The notes under the pieces are model-generated. The model did not search any database and was not told the origin of the DNA. It saw only the letters and a list, made by a program, of their open reading frames with translations. 64,000 bases of DNA, taken from contig CAZKTS010000129.1 in assembly GCA_964555735.1 (NCBI GenBank), positions 1 through 64,000 on the forward strand, written 5' to 3'. This DNA comes from CAZKTS01 sp964555735. Its GTDB lineage: Bacteria; Actinomycetota; Acidimicrobiia; IMCC26256; PALSA-555. Both the position numbers and the translations under genes were made by a program. Shown in pieces: positions 6,648 to 15,514 of this stretch. Position 1 is the stretch's first letter; each line of letters starts with the position of its first letter.

Positions 6648-9356
6648 TCAGCCCCGAAGGCGTCGGAGGTCGCCCGGCGGGCCGGCGGGTGCCGGGGCCA
6701 GTCGGGCCCGCAGGTCGACGATCCGGGCGCCGTCGGTCCCCACCAGCACCGGGTTGGCGTCGAGCTCGACGAGCTCCGGCACTGCGGCGGCCAGGAGGCC
6801 GACCCGGAGCACCACCTCCTCGAGGGCGGCGACGTCGGCTGGTGGCCGGTTGCGGTACCCGAGGAGGAGTGGCGCGCCCCGCAGCGAGCGCACCGCGTCG
6901 TGGGCGTCCTGGTCGGTGAGCGGCGCGAAGCGCAGTGCGGTGTCCCGCAGCAGCTCGGCCTGGACGCCGCCGAGGCCCACCAGCACCAGCGGTCCGAAGA
7001 GCGGATCGCGGGTGCACCCGACGATCATCTCGACGCCCTCGTCGGCCATCACCTGCACGACCGCGCCGCCCATGGTGTCGCCGAGCCGTTCGTGCATCGC
7101 GCTGAATGCTTCCCGGGTGGCGTCCGGCGTCGCGAGCTCCAGGGCGACCCCGCCCACGTCGGTCTTGTGCACGAGCGCGGGCGACGCGGCCTTGAGCGCC
7201 ACGGGGCGATCGAACGCCGCCGCGGCATCGGCGGCTTCCTCTGCCGTCGCGACCACGCGGCTCGGGACCGTCGCGATGCCGAACGCCGCGAGCAGTGCCT
7301 GCACGGTCGCGTACGGCGCCCAGCCGCCGTCGGGGTGCTCACGAACGAACTCCTCGGCAACCGCGCGGGCGCGCTCTTCGTCGATGTCGTCGTACGACGG
7401 CAGGACGCCCGCGGGGCGGGACCGCCAGGCCGCGTGGCGGGCGACCCGTCCGAGCGCGCCGGCTGCCGCCTCGGGGAACGCGTACGTAGGGACGGTGCGC
7501 GCACCGGGATCCGAGCGCGGGAGGACGCCGGTGCGACCGAGGAAGCATGCGGTGATCGTCGTGTCGGTGGCCCGGGCTGCGGCGGCGACCAGCGCGGCGG
7601 CGACGTCGTCGGCTCGGGTCACGAGCGGGGGCACGAAGATCACCAGCAGCGCGTCGACGTCGGGGTCGGCGACGAGGATGTCGAGCGTGGCCCGGTACAC
7701 GTCGGCGGAGGCCGAGGCCACGAGGTCGATCGGGTTGCTCACCGAGCCGTCGGGCGACACGACCGCGCGCAGGGCATCCTGGGTCGCCGCGGACAGCTCG
7801 TCCACCTGGAGACCCGCGGTGACGCAGGCGTCCGCGGCGAGGATGCCGGGTCCGCCGCCGTTGCTGACGATCGCGACCCGCGGGCCACGGGGAAGCGGCT
7901 GGTGCACCGCGATGCTCGCGGTGTCGAAGAGCTCCTCGAGCGTGTCGACACGGATCACCCCGGCCTCGTGCAGGAGGGTGTCGACCACGTCGTCGGGCGC
8001 GGCGAGCGCCGCCGTGTGCGACGACGTCCCCCGGGCGCCGGCCACGGTGCGGCCGCTCTTCACCGCGATGATCGGCGTGGTCCGGCCCACCTCCCGGGCC
8101 AGGCGGGCGAACTTCGTCGGGTTGCCGAACGACTCGAGGTAGAGGAGCACCACATGGGTGTCGGGGTCCTCGCCCCAGAGCTGGAGGAGGTCGTTGCTGC
8201 TCACGTCGGCCTTGTTGCCGAGGGAGACGAAGCTCGAGATCCCGAGATCCCGGACGCCGGACTCGGCGAGCAGCTCGATGCCGAGCCCTCCCGACTGCGA
8301 TGCGAACGCGATGTGCCCGGGCACCGGGGGATCGGGTGCGAAGGTGGCGTTCATCTGCACGCCGGGCGCGGTGTTGACCACACCCATGCAGTTGGGCCCG
8401 ATCATGCGGATGCCGTTGGCGCGCAGCCGCCGCACCAAGGCGCGCTCCGCGTCCCGGTGCTCCCCGCCGAGCTCGGCGAACCCGGCCGAGATGACCACCA
8501 GCCCGCGGACGCCCTTGCGGATGCAGTCGTCGACGATGCCGTCCACGAGCTCGGCGCGCACGCAGACGACCGCGAGGTCGACCGGGCCGGGCACCGCGGC
8601 GAGGTCGGGATGCGCAGCCACGCCCGCCACGGAGCTCGCGTTCGGGTTGATCGGGTAGACCGGCCCGGCGAAGTCGCCGGCCAGCAGGTTGCGGAGGACG
8701 CCGTTGCCGATGGTGTCGGCGCGGCGACTGGCACCGATGACGGCGATGGAGCTCGGGGCCAGGATGCGCGCGACGGAGCGCGCCTCGCTGACCTGCTCGC
8801 GGTGCTCGCGTGCGCGGATCGAGGCACGGCTCGGGCGGAGGTCGAGCACGACGTCGACCTCGCCGTGGGAGGACGTGCGCCGGACGCCGAAGCCCGCGTC
8901 CGCAAAGACGTCGAGCATCGCCGTGTTGCTCGCGAGGACGACCGCGACGAACTGCTCGATGCCGTGGGTCTGCGCGTAGGCCGCGAGGTGCTCCAGCATC
9001 ACGGTGGCGATGCCGCGTCCCTGCTGGTCGTCGGCGACCGTGAACGCGACCTCGGCCCGACCGTTGCTCACGAGCGCATACCGCGCCGCGGCGACGACAC
9101 GCTCGCCCAGCTCGGCCACGAGTGCGTACCGCTGCGCGTAGTCGAGGTCGGTCAGGCGCTCGAGGTCTCGCGCGGTCGGCGCCGGCACCGGTGAGAAGAA
9201 CCGCTGGAAGAGCGACTCGGCCGAGAGGTGGTCGTAGAGGTCGACGAGGCGGTCGCCGTCGTCCCCACGCATCGGCCGCAGGTGGACGGTGCCGCCGTCG
9301 GCGAGGGCGACGTCGACCGCCCACGCCTCGGGGTACGGCAACCCCTCCCCGGCCAT
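6648..9356 (-). CDS. GNAT acetyltransferase fused to ADP-forming acyl-CoA synthetase (Pat/YfiQ-like)
   Basis: 902 residues from the ATG at 9356; upstream in-frame sequence is low-complexity and dismissed. Residues 20-170 form a GNAT domain with an acetyl-CoA loop near DQQGRGIA. Residues 200-330 are a CoA-binding Rossmann domain (AVIGASRR), followed by ligase domains with the SSHTAALA segment that holds the phosphorylated His of ADP-forming synthetases, and a C-terminal ATP-grasp domain (about 680-900). Proteins with these parts are protein lysine acetyltransferases (YfiQ/Pat) that silence acetyl-CoA synthetase; here the GNAT domain is N-terminal. It ends the arc-adh operon, 20 bp after the dehydrogenase, which links carbon-entry control to the stress programme. 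Confidence 0.88.
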   Translation of the reverse strand: MAGEGLPYPEAWAVDVALADGGTVHLRPMRGDDGDRLVDLYDHLSAESLFQRFFSPVPAPTARDLERLTDLDYAQRYALVAELGERVVAAARYALVSNGRAEVAFTVADDQQGRGIATVMLEHLAAYAQTHGIEQFVAVVLASNTAMLDVFADAGFGVRRTSSHGEVDVVLDLRPSRASIRAREHREQVSEARSVARILAPSSIAVIGASRRADTIGNGVLRNLLAGDFAGPVYPINPNASSVAGVAAHPDLAAVPGPVDLAVVCVRAELVDGIVDDCIRKGVRGLVVISAGFAELGGEHRDAERALVRRLRANGIRMIGPNCMGVVNTAPGVQMNATFAPDPPVPGHIAFASQSGGLGIELLAESGVRDLGISSFVSLGNKADVSSNDLLQLWGEDPDTHVVLLYLESFGNPTKFARLAREVGRTTPIIAVKSGRTVAGARGTSSHTAALAAPDDVVDTLLHEAGVIRVDTLEELFDTASIAVHQPLPRGPRVAIVSNGGGPGILAADACVTAGLQVDELSAATQDALRAVVSPDGSVSNPIDLVASASADVYRATLDILVADPDVDALLVIFVPPLVTRADDVAAALVAAAARATDTTITACFLGRTGVLPRSDPGARTVPTYAFPEAAAGALGRVARHAAWRSRPAGVLPSYDDIDEERARAVAEEFVREHPDGGWAPYATVQALLAAFGIATVPSRVVATAEEAADAAAAFDRPVALKAASPALVHKTDVGGVALELATPDATREAFSAMHERLGDTMGGAVVQVMADEGVEMIVGCTRDPLFGPLVLVGLGGVQAELLRDTALRFAPLTDQDAHDAVRSLRGAPLLLGYRNRPPADVAALEEVVLRVGLLAAAVPELVELDANPVLVGTDGARIVDLRARLAPAPAGPPGDLRRLRG

Positions 9357-9376
9357 AGGCGGCAGCGTATTGGGCG

Positions 9377-10426
9377 TCAGCCGGGCACGATCACGGCGCG
9401 GCCGTCGAGCTCGCCCCGCCGCATCGCGTCGTAGGCGTCGACGGCTCGATCGAGCGGGTACGTGGTGACCCGAGGGCGGAGGCGGCCGGCCTCGGCCAGG
9501 GCGAGCACCTCCATCAGCTCGGTCACGCTCCCCCAATAGGTGGTCGCGACCGACACCTCGTACGGCGTGGTGAAGAACGTGAACGGGAGCGTGCCCCCGC
9601 CGATGCCCACGATCGTCAGGTCGCCGAGCGACCGGGCGACGCGGGCGCCGAACGCCATCGTGGCGTCGACGCCCACGAAGTCGAGGACGACGTCGGCGCC
9701 GAGGCCGCCCGTCGCGGCGCGCACGTCGGCGACGAGGGCGTCGGCATCGGTCCCGACGAGGAAGGTCTGGTGCGCACCGGACTCGGTTGCGAGGGCGAGG
9801 GCACGCTCACGCGTGTCGACCGCGAGGATCGTGGTGGCGGTGAGGCTCTCCAGGAGCTGGACCGCCAGATGACCGAGCCCGCCCGTGCCGATGACGACGG
9901 CGTGCGAGCCGGCGCCGAGTCGGGGCAGCGAGCGCTTGACCGCGTGATACGGCGTCAGCCCCGCGTCGGTGAGCGGAGCCGCGACGACCGGGTCGAGCGA
10001 TCCGAGCGGGACGAGGTGCCGAGCGCTCGGCACGAGCATGTGTTCGGCCATCCCGCCGTCGCGTCCGAGGCCGCCGCCCGCGCCGTCGACGCGCTCGGGA
10101 TGGTCGCAGTAGTTCTCGATGCCGCCGCGACAGCGCGCGCACAGCCCGCAGCCCCACGGCCCGTGGATCGCGACCGGCTGACCCACCTCGAGGCCGCGCA
10201 CACCCTCACCGATCTGGTCGACCCAGCCGGTGTTCTCGTGACCGAGCGTGAACGGCGGGTGCCAGGGGAGCAGGCCGGGCGCGAAGTCGTGGATGAGATG
10301 AAGGTCGGAGTGGCAGGCCCCGGCCGCGGCGATGCGCACCACGACCTCGCCGGGTCCGGCCTCTGGCTCCGGGACCTCCCGCAGCTCCGGGGCGTGCTGC
10401 CACTCGACCAGCTGGAGTGCGCGCAT
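9377..10426 (-). CDS. Zinc-dependent alcohol dehydrogenase (MDR superfamily)
   Basis: 349 residues. The catalytic zinc site is visible as AGACHSD and LGHENTG, and the structural zinc site as C-x2-C-x2-C-x7-C in GCGLCARCRGGIENYC. The Rossmann motif GTGGLGHLA binds NAD(P). Length and motifs fit the MDR alcohol dehydrogenases that interconvert primary alcohols and aldehydes. The gene follows carbamate kinase by 24 bp and precedes the acyl-CoA synthetase/GNAT gene by 20 bp on the same strand, so it is probably co-transcribed from the promoter near 14069. A fermentative role, regenerating NAD+ when respiration stops, fits that setting but is inference. Confidence 0.9.
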   Translation of the reverse strand: MRALQLVEWQHAPELREVPEPEAGPGEVVVRIAAAGACHSDLHLIHDFAPGLLPWHPPFTLGHENTGWVDQIGEGVRGLEVGQPVAIHGPWGCGLCARCRGGIENYCDHPERVDGAGGGLGRDGGMAEHMLVPSARHLVPLGSLDPVVAAPLTDAGLTPYHAVKRSLPRLGAGSHAVVIGTGGLGHLAVQLLESLTATTILAVDTRERALALATESGAHQTFLVGTDADALVADVRAATGGLGADVVLDFVGVDATMAFGARVARSLGDLTIVGIGGGTLPFTFFTTPYEVSVATTYWGSVTELMEVLALAEAGRLRPRVTTYPLDRAVDAYDAMRRGELDGRAVIVPG

Positions 10427-10450
10427 GGTGTCCTCCTTCGCCTCAGCGAC

Positions 10451-11347
10451 TCAGGCTGCGGTCACGCGGGTGCCCGCCTGGCCGTCGATGATCGCGGCGG
10501 CGTCCTCGAGGGCGCCGATGGCGGCGAGTCCGCCCGTGGTGCGCACGAATCGTACGGCGGCATCGACCTTCGGTTGCATGGATCCCTCGGCGAACCGCAG
10601 TGCGGCGAGGTCGTCCGCGGCGATGCTTCCGATGGGGTCGGTCCCGACGCCGTCGTGCCACGTGCGAAACACCGCCGGCGAGTCGGTGAGCAGCAGCAAC
10701 GCCGCGGCGCCGAGCCGCTCGGCGAGCAGGCCAGACGTCGCGTCCTTGTCGATGACCGCGTCGACACCACGAAAGCCCCCGGCCTCCTCCACGACGGGCA
10801 CCCCACCGCCACCGCCGCAGATCACCAGCACGCCCGCATCGCTGAGCCGGCGGATGGCGTCCTCTTCCAGGATGCGGCGCGGGCGGGGAGACGCGACGAC
10901 CCGCCGCCAGCGGGAACCTTCGGGCGCGACCGCCCAGCCCTTGCGCGTCGCCCACTGTCGGGCGCGCCGGGCATCGACGACGGGACCGACCGGCTTGGTG
11001 GGGTTGGCGAACGCGGGATCCTGCGCGTCGACGACGACCCGCGTGATGAGCGCGACGACATCGGTGCCGAGTGCGTTGGTCAGCTCCTGCTCGATGACGT
11101 AGCCGAGCATCCCCTCGGTCTCGGCGCCCAGCACGTCGAGCGGGGTGCGGGTGTCGGCTTGCTCGTCGGCGAGCGCGAGCAGGCCGATCTGAGGACCGTT
11201 GCCGTGCGTGACGACGAGTCGATGCTCACCGGTCAGCCCGGCGAGGCTGGTCGCGGCCGAGCGGGCGTTCGCCCGTTGGGCCGCCATGGTCGTGGCCTGG
11301 CCGCGCCGCAGGAGGGCGTTCCCGCCGAGCGCGACGACGATCCGCAC
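10451..11347 (-). CDS. arcC: Carbamate kinase
   Basis: 298 residues from a GTG 4 bp after the arginine deiminase stop. Family motifs are clear: ALGGNALLRRG at the N-terminus, THGNGPQIG, ICGGGGGVPV and VIDKDATSGLLAERLGA near the nucleotide site. The enzyme makes ATP and ammonia/CO2 from carbamoyl phosphate and ADP, the last step of the arginine deiminase pathway. The middle enzyme, ornithine carbamoyltransferase, is not in this operon or elsewhere in the window; it may be supplied by the anabolic argF. Expression should follow the permease-deiminase promoter. Confidence 0.94.
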   Translation of the reverse strand: MRIVVALGGNALLRRGQATTMAAQRANARSAATSLAGLTGEHRLVVTHGNGPQIGLLALADEQADTRTPLDVLGAETEGMLGYVIEQELTNALGTDVVALITRVVVDAQDPAFANPTKPVGPVVDARRARQWATRKGWAVAPEGSRWRRVVASPRPRRILEEDAIRRLSDAGVLVICGGGGGVPVVEEAGGFRGVDAVIDKDATSGLLAERLGAAALLLLTDSPAVFRTWHDGVGTDPIGSIAADDLAALRFAEGSMQPKVDAAVRFVRTTGGLAAIGALEDAAAIIDGQAGTRVTAA

Positions 11348-11351
11348 CGAG

Positions 11352-12572
11352 TCAGCGCCCTTCCCGCACGAGCGGGCAGCTCATGCACCGTGAGCCGCCG
11401 CGCCCACGCGACAGCTCGGCGCTCTCGAGCGTGATCACCTCGAACCCGGCCTTGCGGAGCTCGGTGTTCGTCGCCACGTTGCGGTCGTAGGCCATCACGA
11501 CGCCGGGCTCGATGGCGAGCACGTTGTTCCCGTCGTCCCACTGCTCCCGGTCCGCCTCGTTGCGGTCACCGCCCGTGGTGATGATGCGCAGCGAGTCGAG
11601 CGCGAGCGCCTTCGAGATCGCCCCGAACACCTCGTCGCGATCGCTGACCACGAGGTCCTCGGGGTCGTCGCCGGGCTGGACGGTCCAGGCGGTCGCGCCG
11701 TCGACGACCTCCGGATAGACGAGGAACGCGTCCGTGTCGATCATCGTCATGACCGTGTCGAGGTGCATGGAGGAACGCTGCTTCGGGAGCTCGACGGCGA
11801 TCACGGTCGACGCGCCGCCGTGCACGAAGAGCATCCGGGCGAGCGCCTCCACCGCGACGGGCGAGGTGCGCTCGCCCATGCCGACGAGCACGGTGCCGTC
11901 GCCGAGGACGAGGACGTCGCCACCCTCGAGCGTGGCGTGGCCCAGGTCCTGCTCGCAGCCGCCGAACCAGATCGGGAAGTGCTCGGCGCGAAAGCGCGGG
12001 TGGAACCGGTAGATCGCCTCCGTGTGCACGGTCTCGCGCCGCCGCGCGGGCTTCGCCATCGAGCTGATGACGACACCGCCGTAGACCCAGCAGGAGCTGT
12101 CGCGCGTGAAGTACTGGTTGGGGAGCGGATCGAGCACGAGATCGTCGGGCCCGATCGTCGCCCCGACCAGCCCCGGCGCGGCGAGGTCGAGGTCGGTGAG
12201 GGTCACGCCCCCGATGAGCGCCTCGGTCAGCGCGCGGTCATCGAGCGCTTCGAGGTGCTCTCGCACCGCCGGCGCGAGCACCGGCCCCAGGTTGCGGTCG
12301 TCGACGGTCTCGTCGAGGACCCACGCGCGGCCCTCGGGGTCGCCGAGCACGTCGCGCAACAGGTCACCGAGGAGCAGGACTTCGACGCCGCGCTCGCGGA
12401 GCGCATCCGCGAAGGCGTCGTGCTCCTGGCGGGCTCGCTTCACCCAGAGCACGTCGTCGAACAGGAGCCGGTCGTGGTTGGCGGGCGTGAGGCGGCGCAG
12501 CTCGGGATCCGGACGGTGGAGCAGCACCGTGCGGAGCTGCCCCACCTCCGAGTCGACGTGGAAGGCGCTCAT
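11352..12572 (-). CDS. arcA: Arginine deiminase
   Basis: 406 residues. The catalytic elements of the guanidino-group-modifying fold are present: FTRDSS, EGGDVLVLG, HLDTVMT with the active-site His, and the nucleophile Cys in GGSRCMSCP near the C-terminus. It hydrolyses L-arginine to citrulline and ammonia in the cytosol. The ATG overlaps the permease stop (ATGA) and the carbamate kinase starts 4 bp after its stop, so permease, deiminase and kinase form one translationally coupled unit. Under low oxygen this route yields ATP without respiration and raises pH, which matches the dormancy-type neighbourhood. Confidence 0.95.
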   Translation of the reverse strand: MSAFHVDSEVGQLRTVLLHRPDPELRRLTPANHDRLLFDDVLWVKRARQEHDAFADALRERGVEVLLLGDLLRDVLGDPEGRAWVLDETVDDRNLGPVLAPAVREHLEALDDRALTEALIGGVTLTDLDLAAPGLVGATIGPDDLVLDPLPNQYFTRDSSCWVYGGVVISSMAKPARRRETVHTEAIYRFHPRFRAEHFPIWFGGCEQDLGHATLEGGDVLVLGDGTVLVGMGERTSPVAVEALARMLFVHGGASTVIAVELPKQRSSMHLDTVMTMIDTDAFLVYPEVVDGATAWTVQPGDDPEDLVVSDRDEVFGAISKALALDSLRIITTGGDRNEADREQWDDGNNVLAIEPGVVMAYDRNVATNTELRKAGFEVITLESAELSRGRGGSRCMSCPLVREGR

Positions 12573-14005
12573 CGGACGCCGTCCAGCTCGGTGACGGCCG
12601 GGTCGGTGGCAGGCGTGATGCCGGCCTTGGCGTCGTCGCGCGCGGCCCACCACTTCAGGAGCACGTACACGGGGATGCCGCCCATCAGGAGCATGAAACC
12701 CTTGAAGACGATCTCGTAGCCCGAGCCGGCGATGGCCCAGAGCGAGTACGCGAACGCCAGCAGCGCGATGACCGCGTCCTTGGTGAGCTTGCGCATGTCG
12801 AACGCCGCACGGTCGGTCACGAACAGCTGGAGCTCCGCGGCCGCCGAGAACGCATACGGGACGAGGGTCGTGAGCGTCGCCAGCAGGATGATGAAGGTGA
12901 ACTGGTCGACGAGGCTCTTCTCGTAGTTCATGAACACCAGGACGGTGATGAACACGCTCGAGAGCACGAGGCCGAACACCGGCGAGCCGTTGCGGCTCGT
13001 GCGGGCGAACGGCTTCGGGAAGAGCCGGTCCCGGGCCGCGGCGAGCGGCACCTGGCCCTGCAGCAGGATCCAGCCGTTGAGGGCACCGAAGGTCGCGACC
13101 AGCGCGCAGATCGTGATCACGTCTGCCGGCCAGCCGCCACCGAAGATCCCCTTGGCCGCGTCGGCGAACGGTGCACCGGAGTCGGCGAGAGCTCGCGGCG
13201 CGAGCTGCCCCATCACCGCGAACGTGCCGAGGATGTACACGACGGTCGTGGCGATCGTGCCGATGATCGTCGAGCGCGGGATCGTGCGCTTCGGGTCGCG
13301 CACCTCCTCGGCCGGCACCGTCGCCGACTCGAGGCCGATGAACGCCCACAGGGTGAGGGCTGCCGCCGCGGTGATCGCGCCGAACGTCGAGTCGCCGCTC
13401 ACGTTGAAGGTCGAGAAGTTGTCCCAGTCGACGAAGAAGACGCCGACCACCGCGATCACTGCCAGCGGCACGAACTTCACGATGGCGGTGACGAGCTGGA
13501 CCATGCCGCCCTGGCGCACGCCGACCGCGTTCACCAGCGTCAGCGTCCAGACCGCGGCGATGGCCACCAGCGCGGCCACCATGCCGTCGGTACGGACGGT
13601 CGGCCAGTACTCGCCCAGGTAGCTGACGAACGCCACCGCGATGGCGGCGTTCCCGGCCCACGCGGCGATCCAGTAGCCCCAGGCCTGCTGGAACCCGATG
13701 AAGTCGCCGAACGCGCGGCGGCTGTACACGTAGGGTCCTCCGGTCTTCGGGTACGCACGCCCGAGGCGGGCGAACACGATGGCGAGCAGCACGGCGCCGA
13801 TGCCGGTGAGGCCGAACGCCACCAGCGAGATCGGGCCGTACGCCGCGAGCGACGCCGGCAGGAGGAACACGCCGGAGCCGATCATGTTGCCGACGACCAG
13901 GGCCGTCGCCATCGAGAGACCGAGCGCGCGGCGGCGCCCGCCCGCCGGCGTGGTGTCGGGCGGCACGGGCGCCGCGCTGTCGGTTCGGTCGAGGACCGTT
14001 GCCAT
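12569..14005 (-). CDS. APC-family amino acid permease (probable arginine/ornithine exchanger)
   Basis: 478 residues from the ATG at 14005, chosen because GGGGGAG lies just upstream; the frame is open farther but lacks family sequence. About twelve hydrophobic helices are present, starting with the APC signature GNMIGSGVFLLP in helix 1. The family exchanges amino acids or polyamines. Its position directly ahead of arginine deiminase, overlapping by 4 bp, makes arginine import with ornithine or citrulline export the likely role, but the sequence alone does not fix the substrate. It begins the operon that runs to 6648, and a DosR-like box lies 64 bp upstream of the ATG. Confidence 0.88.
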   Translation of the reverse strand: MATVLDRTDSAAPVPPDTTPAGGRRRALGLSMATALVVGNMIGSGVFLLPASLAAYGPISLVAFGLTGIGAVLLAIVFARLGRAYPKTGGPYVYSRRAFGDFIGFQQAWGYWIAAWAGNAAIAVAFVSYLGEYWPTVRTDGMVAALVAIAAVWTLTLVNAVGVRQGGMVQLVTAIVKFVPLAVIAVVGVFFVDWDNFSTFNVSGDSTFGAITAAAALTLWAFIGLESATVPAEEVRDPKRTIPRSTIIGTIATTVVYILGTFAVMGQLAPRALADSGAPFADAAKGIFGGGWPADVITICALVATFGALNGWILLQGQVPLAAARDRLFPKPFARTSRNGSPVFGLVLSSVFITVLVFMNYEKSLVDQFTFIILLATLTTLVPYAFSAAAELQLFVTDRAAFDMRKLTKDAVIALLAFAYSLWAIAGSGYEIVFKGFMLLMGGIPVYVLLKWWAARDDAKAGITPATDPAVTELDGVR

Positions 14006-14068
14006 CGTTCTCCCCCTCTGGGTTGGTGGAACGAGGTCGAGTCTCCGAATGCAGGAGGTCGCGGCCCA

Positions 14069-14082
14069 GGGTCGAAGGTCCC
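14069..14082. promoter_or_regulatory. DosR-like palindrome in the divergent arc/esterase promoter
   Basis: The plus strand reads GGGTCGAAGGTCCC, identical to the site at 6610-6623. It lies 64 bp upstream of the permease ATG (minus) and 59 bp upstream of the erythromycin-esterase-like ATG (plus), so one box could serve both directions. Confidence 0.65.
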
Positions 14083-14098
14083 GGTCCCGTGCGCGAAA

Positions 14099-14112
14099 CG
14101 GCCCTTGTCCCA
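14099..14112. promoter_or_regulatory. Second DosR-like half-conserved box
   Basis: The minus strand reads TGGGACAAGGGCCG, an imperfect GGGAC-N4-GCC palindrome 17 bp from the perfect copy at 14069. DosR-controlled promoters in mycobacteria often have two neighbouring boxes, which is why this weaker match is listed. Its centre is about 35 bp before the ATG at 14141. Confidence 0.4.
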
Positions 14113-14140
14113 CGGGGCCCGTCGTCGCACGATCGTCGCC

Positions 14141-15481
14141 ATGACTCCGACGCGCTCACCCGAGGCCGCGACGCTCGCGGAGGCAGCGCGCGCCGTTGTG
14201 GGGAGCCGCGGCGACTACGACGGCTTGCTCGACCTGGTGGGCGACCGCCGGATCGTTCTGATCGGCGAGGCGTCGCACGGGACGCAGGACTTCTACCGGG
14301 AGCGGGCGCGCATCACCCGGCGTCTCGTCGACGAGCTCGGCTTCAACGTCGTGGCCGTGGAGGGCGACTGGCCCGACGCCTATCGGGTCAACCGGTACGT
14401 GATGGGCCGCTCGGGCGACGGCGGGGCCGAGCAGGCGCTCCGCGACTTCCAGCGCTTCCCGTCGTGGATGTGGCGCAACACCGACGTGCTCGACTTCGTG
14501 GAGTGGCTGCGCATCCGCAACGAGGCGCACCGCCACCCGGCGAGCCGCGTGCGCTTCCTGGGTCTCGATCTCTACAGCCTGCGCGCCTCGATCGAGGCGG
14601 TGATCGCCTACCTCGGCACGGTGGACCCCGCGGAGGCCGAGCGAGCGAGAGCTCGGTACGCGTGCTTCGACCACATCGGTGGCGACGGCCAGGCGTACGG
14701 GTACGCGCTCGCGCACCAGGGTGCGCTCCCGTGCGAGAACGAGGTGGTGGCGCAGCTCGTGGACCTGCGACGCAAGAGCGAGGCCTATCTGCGACGCGAC
14801 GGTTGGATCGCGGAGGACGAGCTCTTCTTCGCGGAGCAGAACGCGATCGTGGTGCGTGACGCCGAGGAGTACTACCAGCAGATGTACCGAGCCGAGGTGT
14901 CGTCGTGGAACCTCCGCGACCGGCACATGGCCAACACGCTCGACGCGCTCGTCGACCACCTGGAGCATCAGCACTCCCATGCCAAGGTCGTCGTCTGGGA
15001 GCACAACTCACACGTCGGAGACGCCCGCGCCACGGCGATGGGAGCGCGCGGGGAGCTCAACGTCGGCCAGCTGGCGCGCGAGCGTCACCACGGCGACACG
15101 GTGCTGATCGGCCTGACCACCTACGACGGGCGCGTCACGGCGGCGTCCGACTGGGGTGCGCCGGCCGAGCGCAAGGTCGTGCGGCCGGCCCGGCCCGACA
15201 GCCACGAGGCGCTCCTGCACGCGGTCGGCCGACCGGCGTTCTGGCTGCCGACGGCCGAGCCCGGAGTGGCCCGCGCGCTGGCGGAGCCACGGCTCGAGCG
15301 GGCGATCGGTGTCATCTACCGCCCGCAGACCGAGCTCCAGAGCCACTACTTCCCCGCGGACCTCGCCGCGCAGTTCGACGCGGTCCTCCACGTCGACCAC
15401 ACCCGCGCGCTCGTGCCGCTCGAACGGTCCGGGCGCTGGGATCGGGGCGAGCCGCCGGAGACCTACCCGTCCGGCGTCTGA
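14141..15481 (+). CDS. Erythromycin-esterase-like protein
   Basis: 446 residues from the ATG at 14141; an earlier in-frame TTG at 14105 would sit inside the putative regulatory box. The family pattern GEASHGTQDFYRERARITRRL carries the conserved His, followed by AVEGDWPD with the conserved acidic residue and a late WEHNSHVGDA. Members such as EreA hydrolyse macrolide lactones, but most chromosomal homologues, including the esterase-like half of M. tuberculosis Rv2030c, have unknown substrates, so resistance should not be assumed. No signal peptide is seen. It is divergent from the arginine deiminase operon and shares its promoter gap. Confidence 0.85.
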   Translation: MTPTRSPEAATLAEAARAVVGSRGDYDGLLDLVGDRRIVLIGEASHGTQDFYRERARITRRLVDELGFNVVAVEGDWPDAYRVNRYVMGRSGDGGAEQALRDFQRFPSWMWRNTDVLDFVEWLRIRNEAHRHPASRVRFLGLDLYSLRASIEAVIAYLGTVDPAEAERARARYACFDHIGGDGQAYGYALAHQGALPCENEVVAQLVDLRRKSEAYLRRDGWIAEDELFFAEQNAIVVRDAEEYYQQMYRAEVSSWNLRDRHMANTLDALVDHLEHQHSHAKVVVWEHNSHVGDARATAMGARGELNVGQLARERHHGDTVLIGLTTYDGRVTAASDWGAPAERKVVRPARPDSHEALLHAVGRPAFWLPTAEPGVARALAEPRLERAIGVIYRPQTELQSHYFPADLAAQFDAVLHVDHTRALVPLERSGRWDRGEPPETYPSGV

Positions 15482-15514
15482 CGTCGGGCCGCACCGGCGA
15501 CCCGGCCATCCTCA

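Noticed and set aside
6018..9194. A 1058-codon open frame on the plus strand
   Set aside because: It is antisense to the acyl-CoA synthetase/GNAT and protease genes, has no family features and is the usual by-product of high GC.
14141..15481. A macrolide-resistance esterase
   Set aside because: Only the broad erythromycin-esterase-like fold is seen; chromosomal homologues in stress regulons have unknown substrates, so resistance is not claimed.
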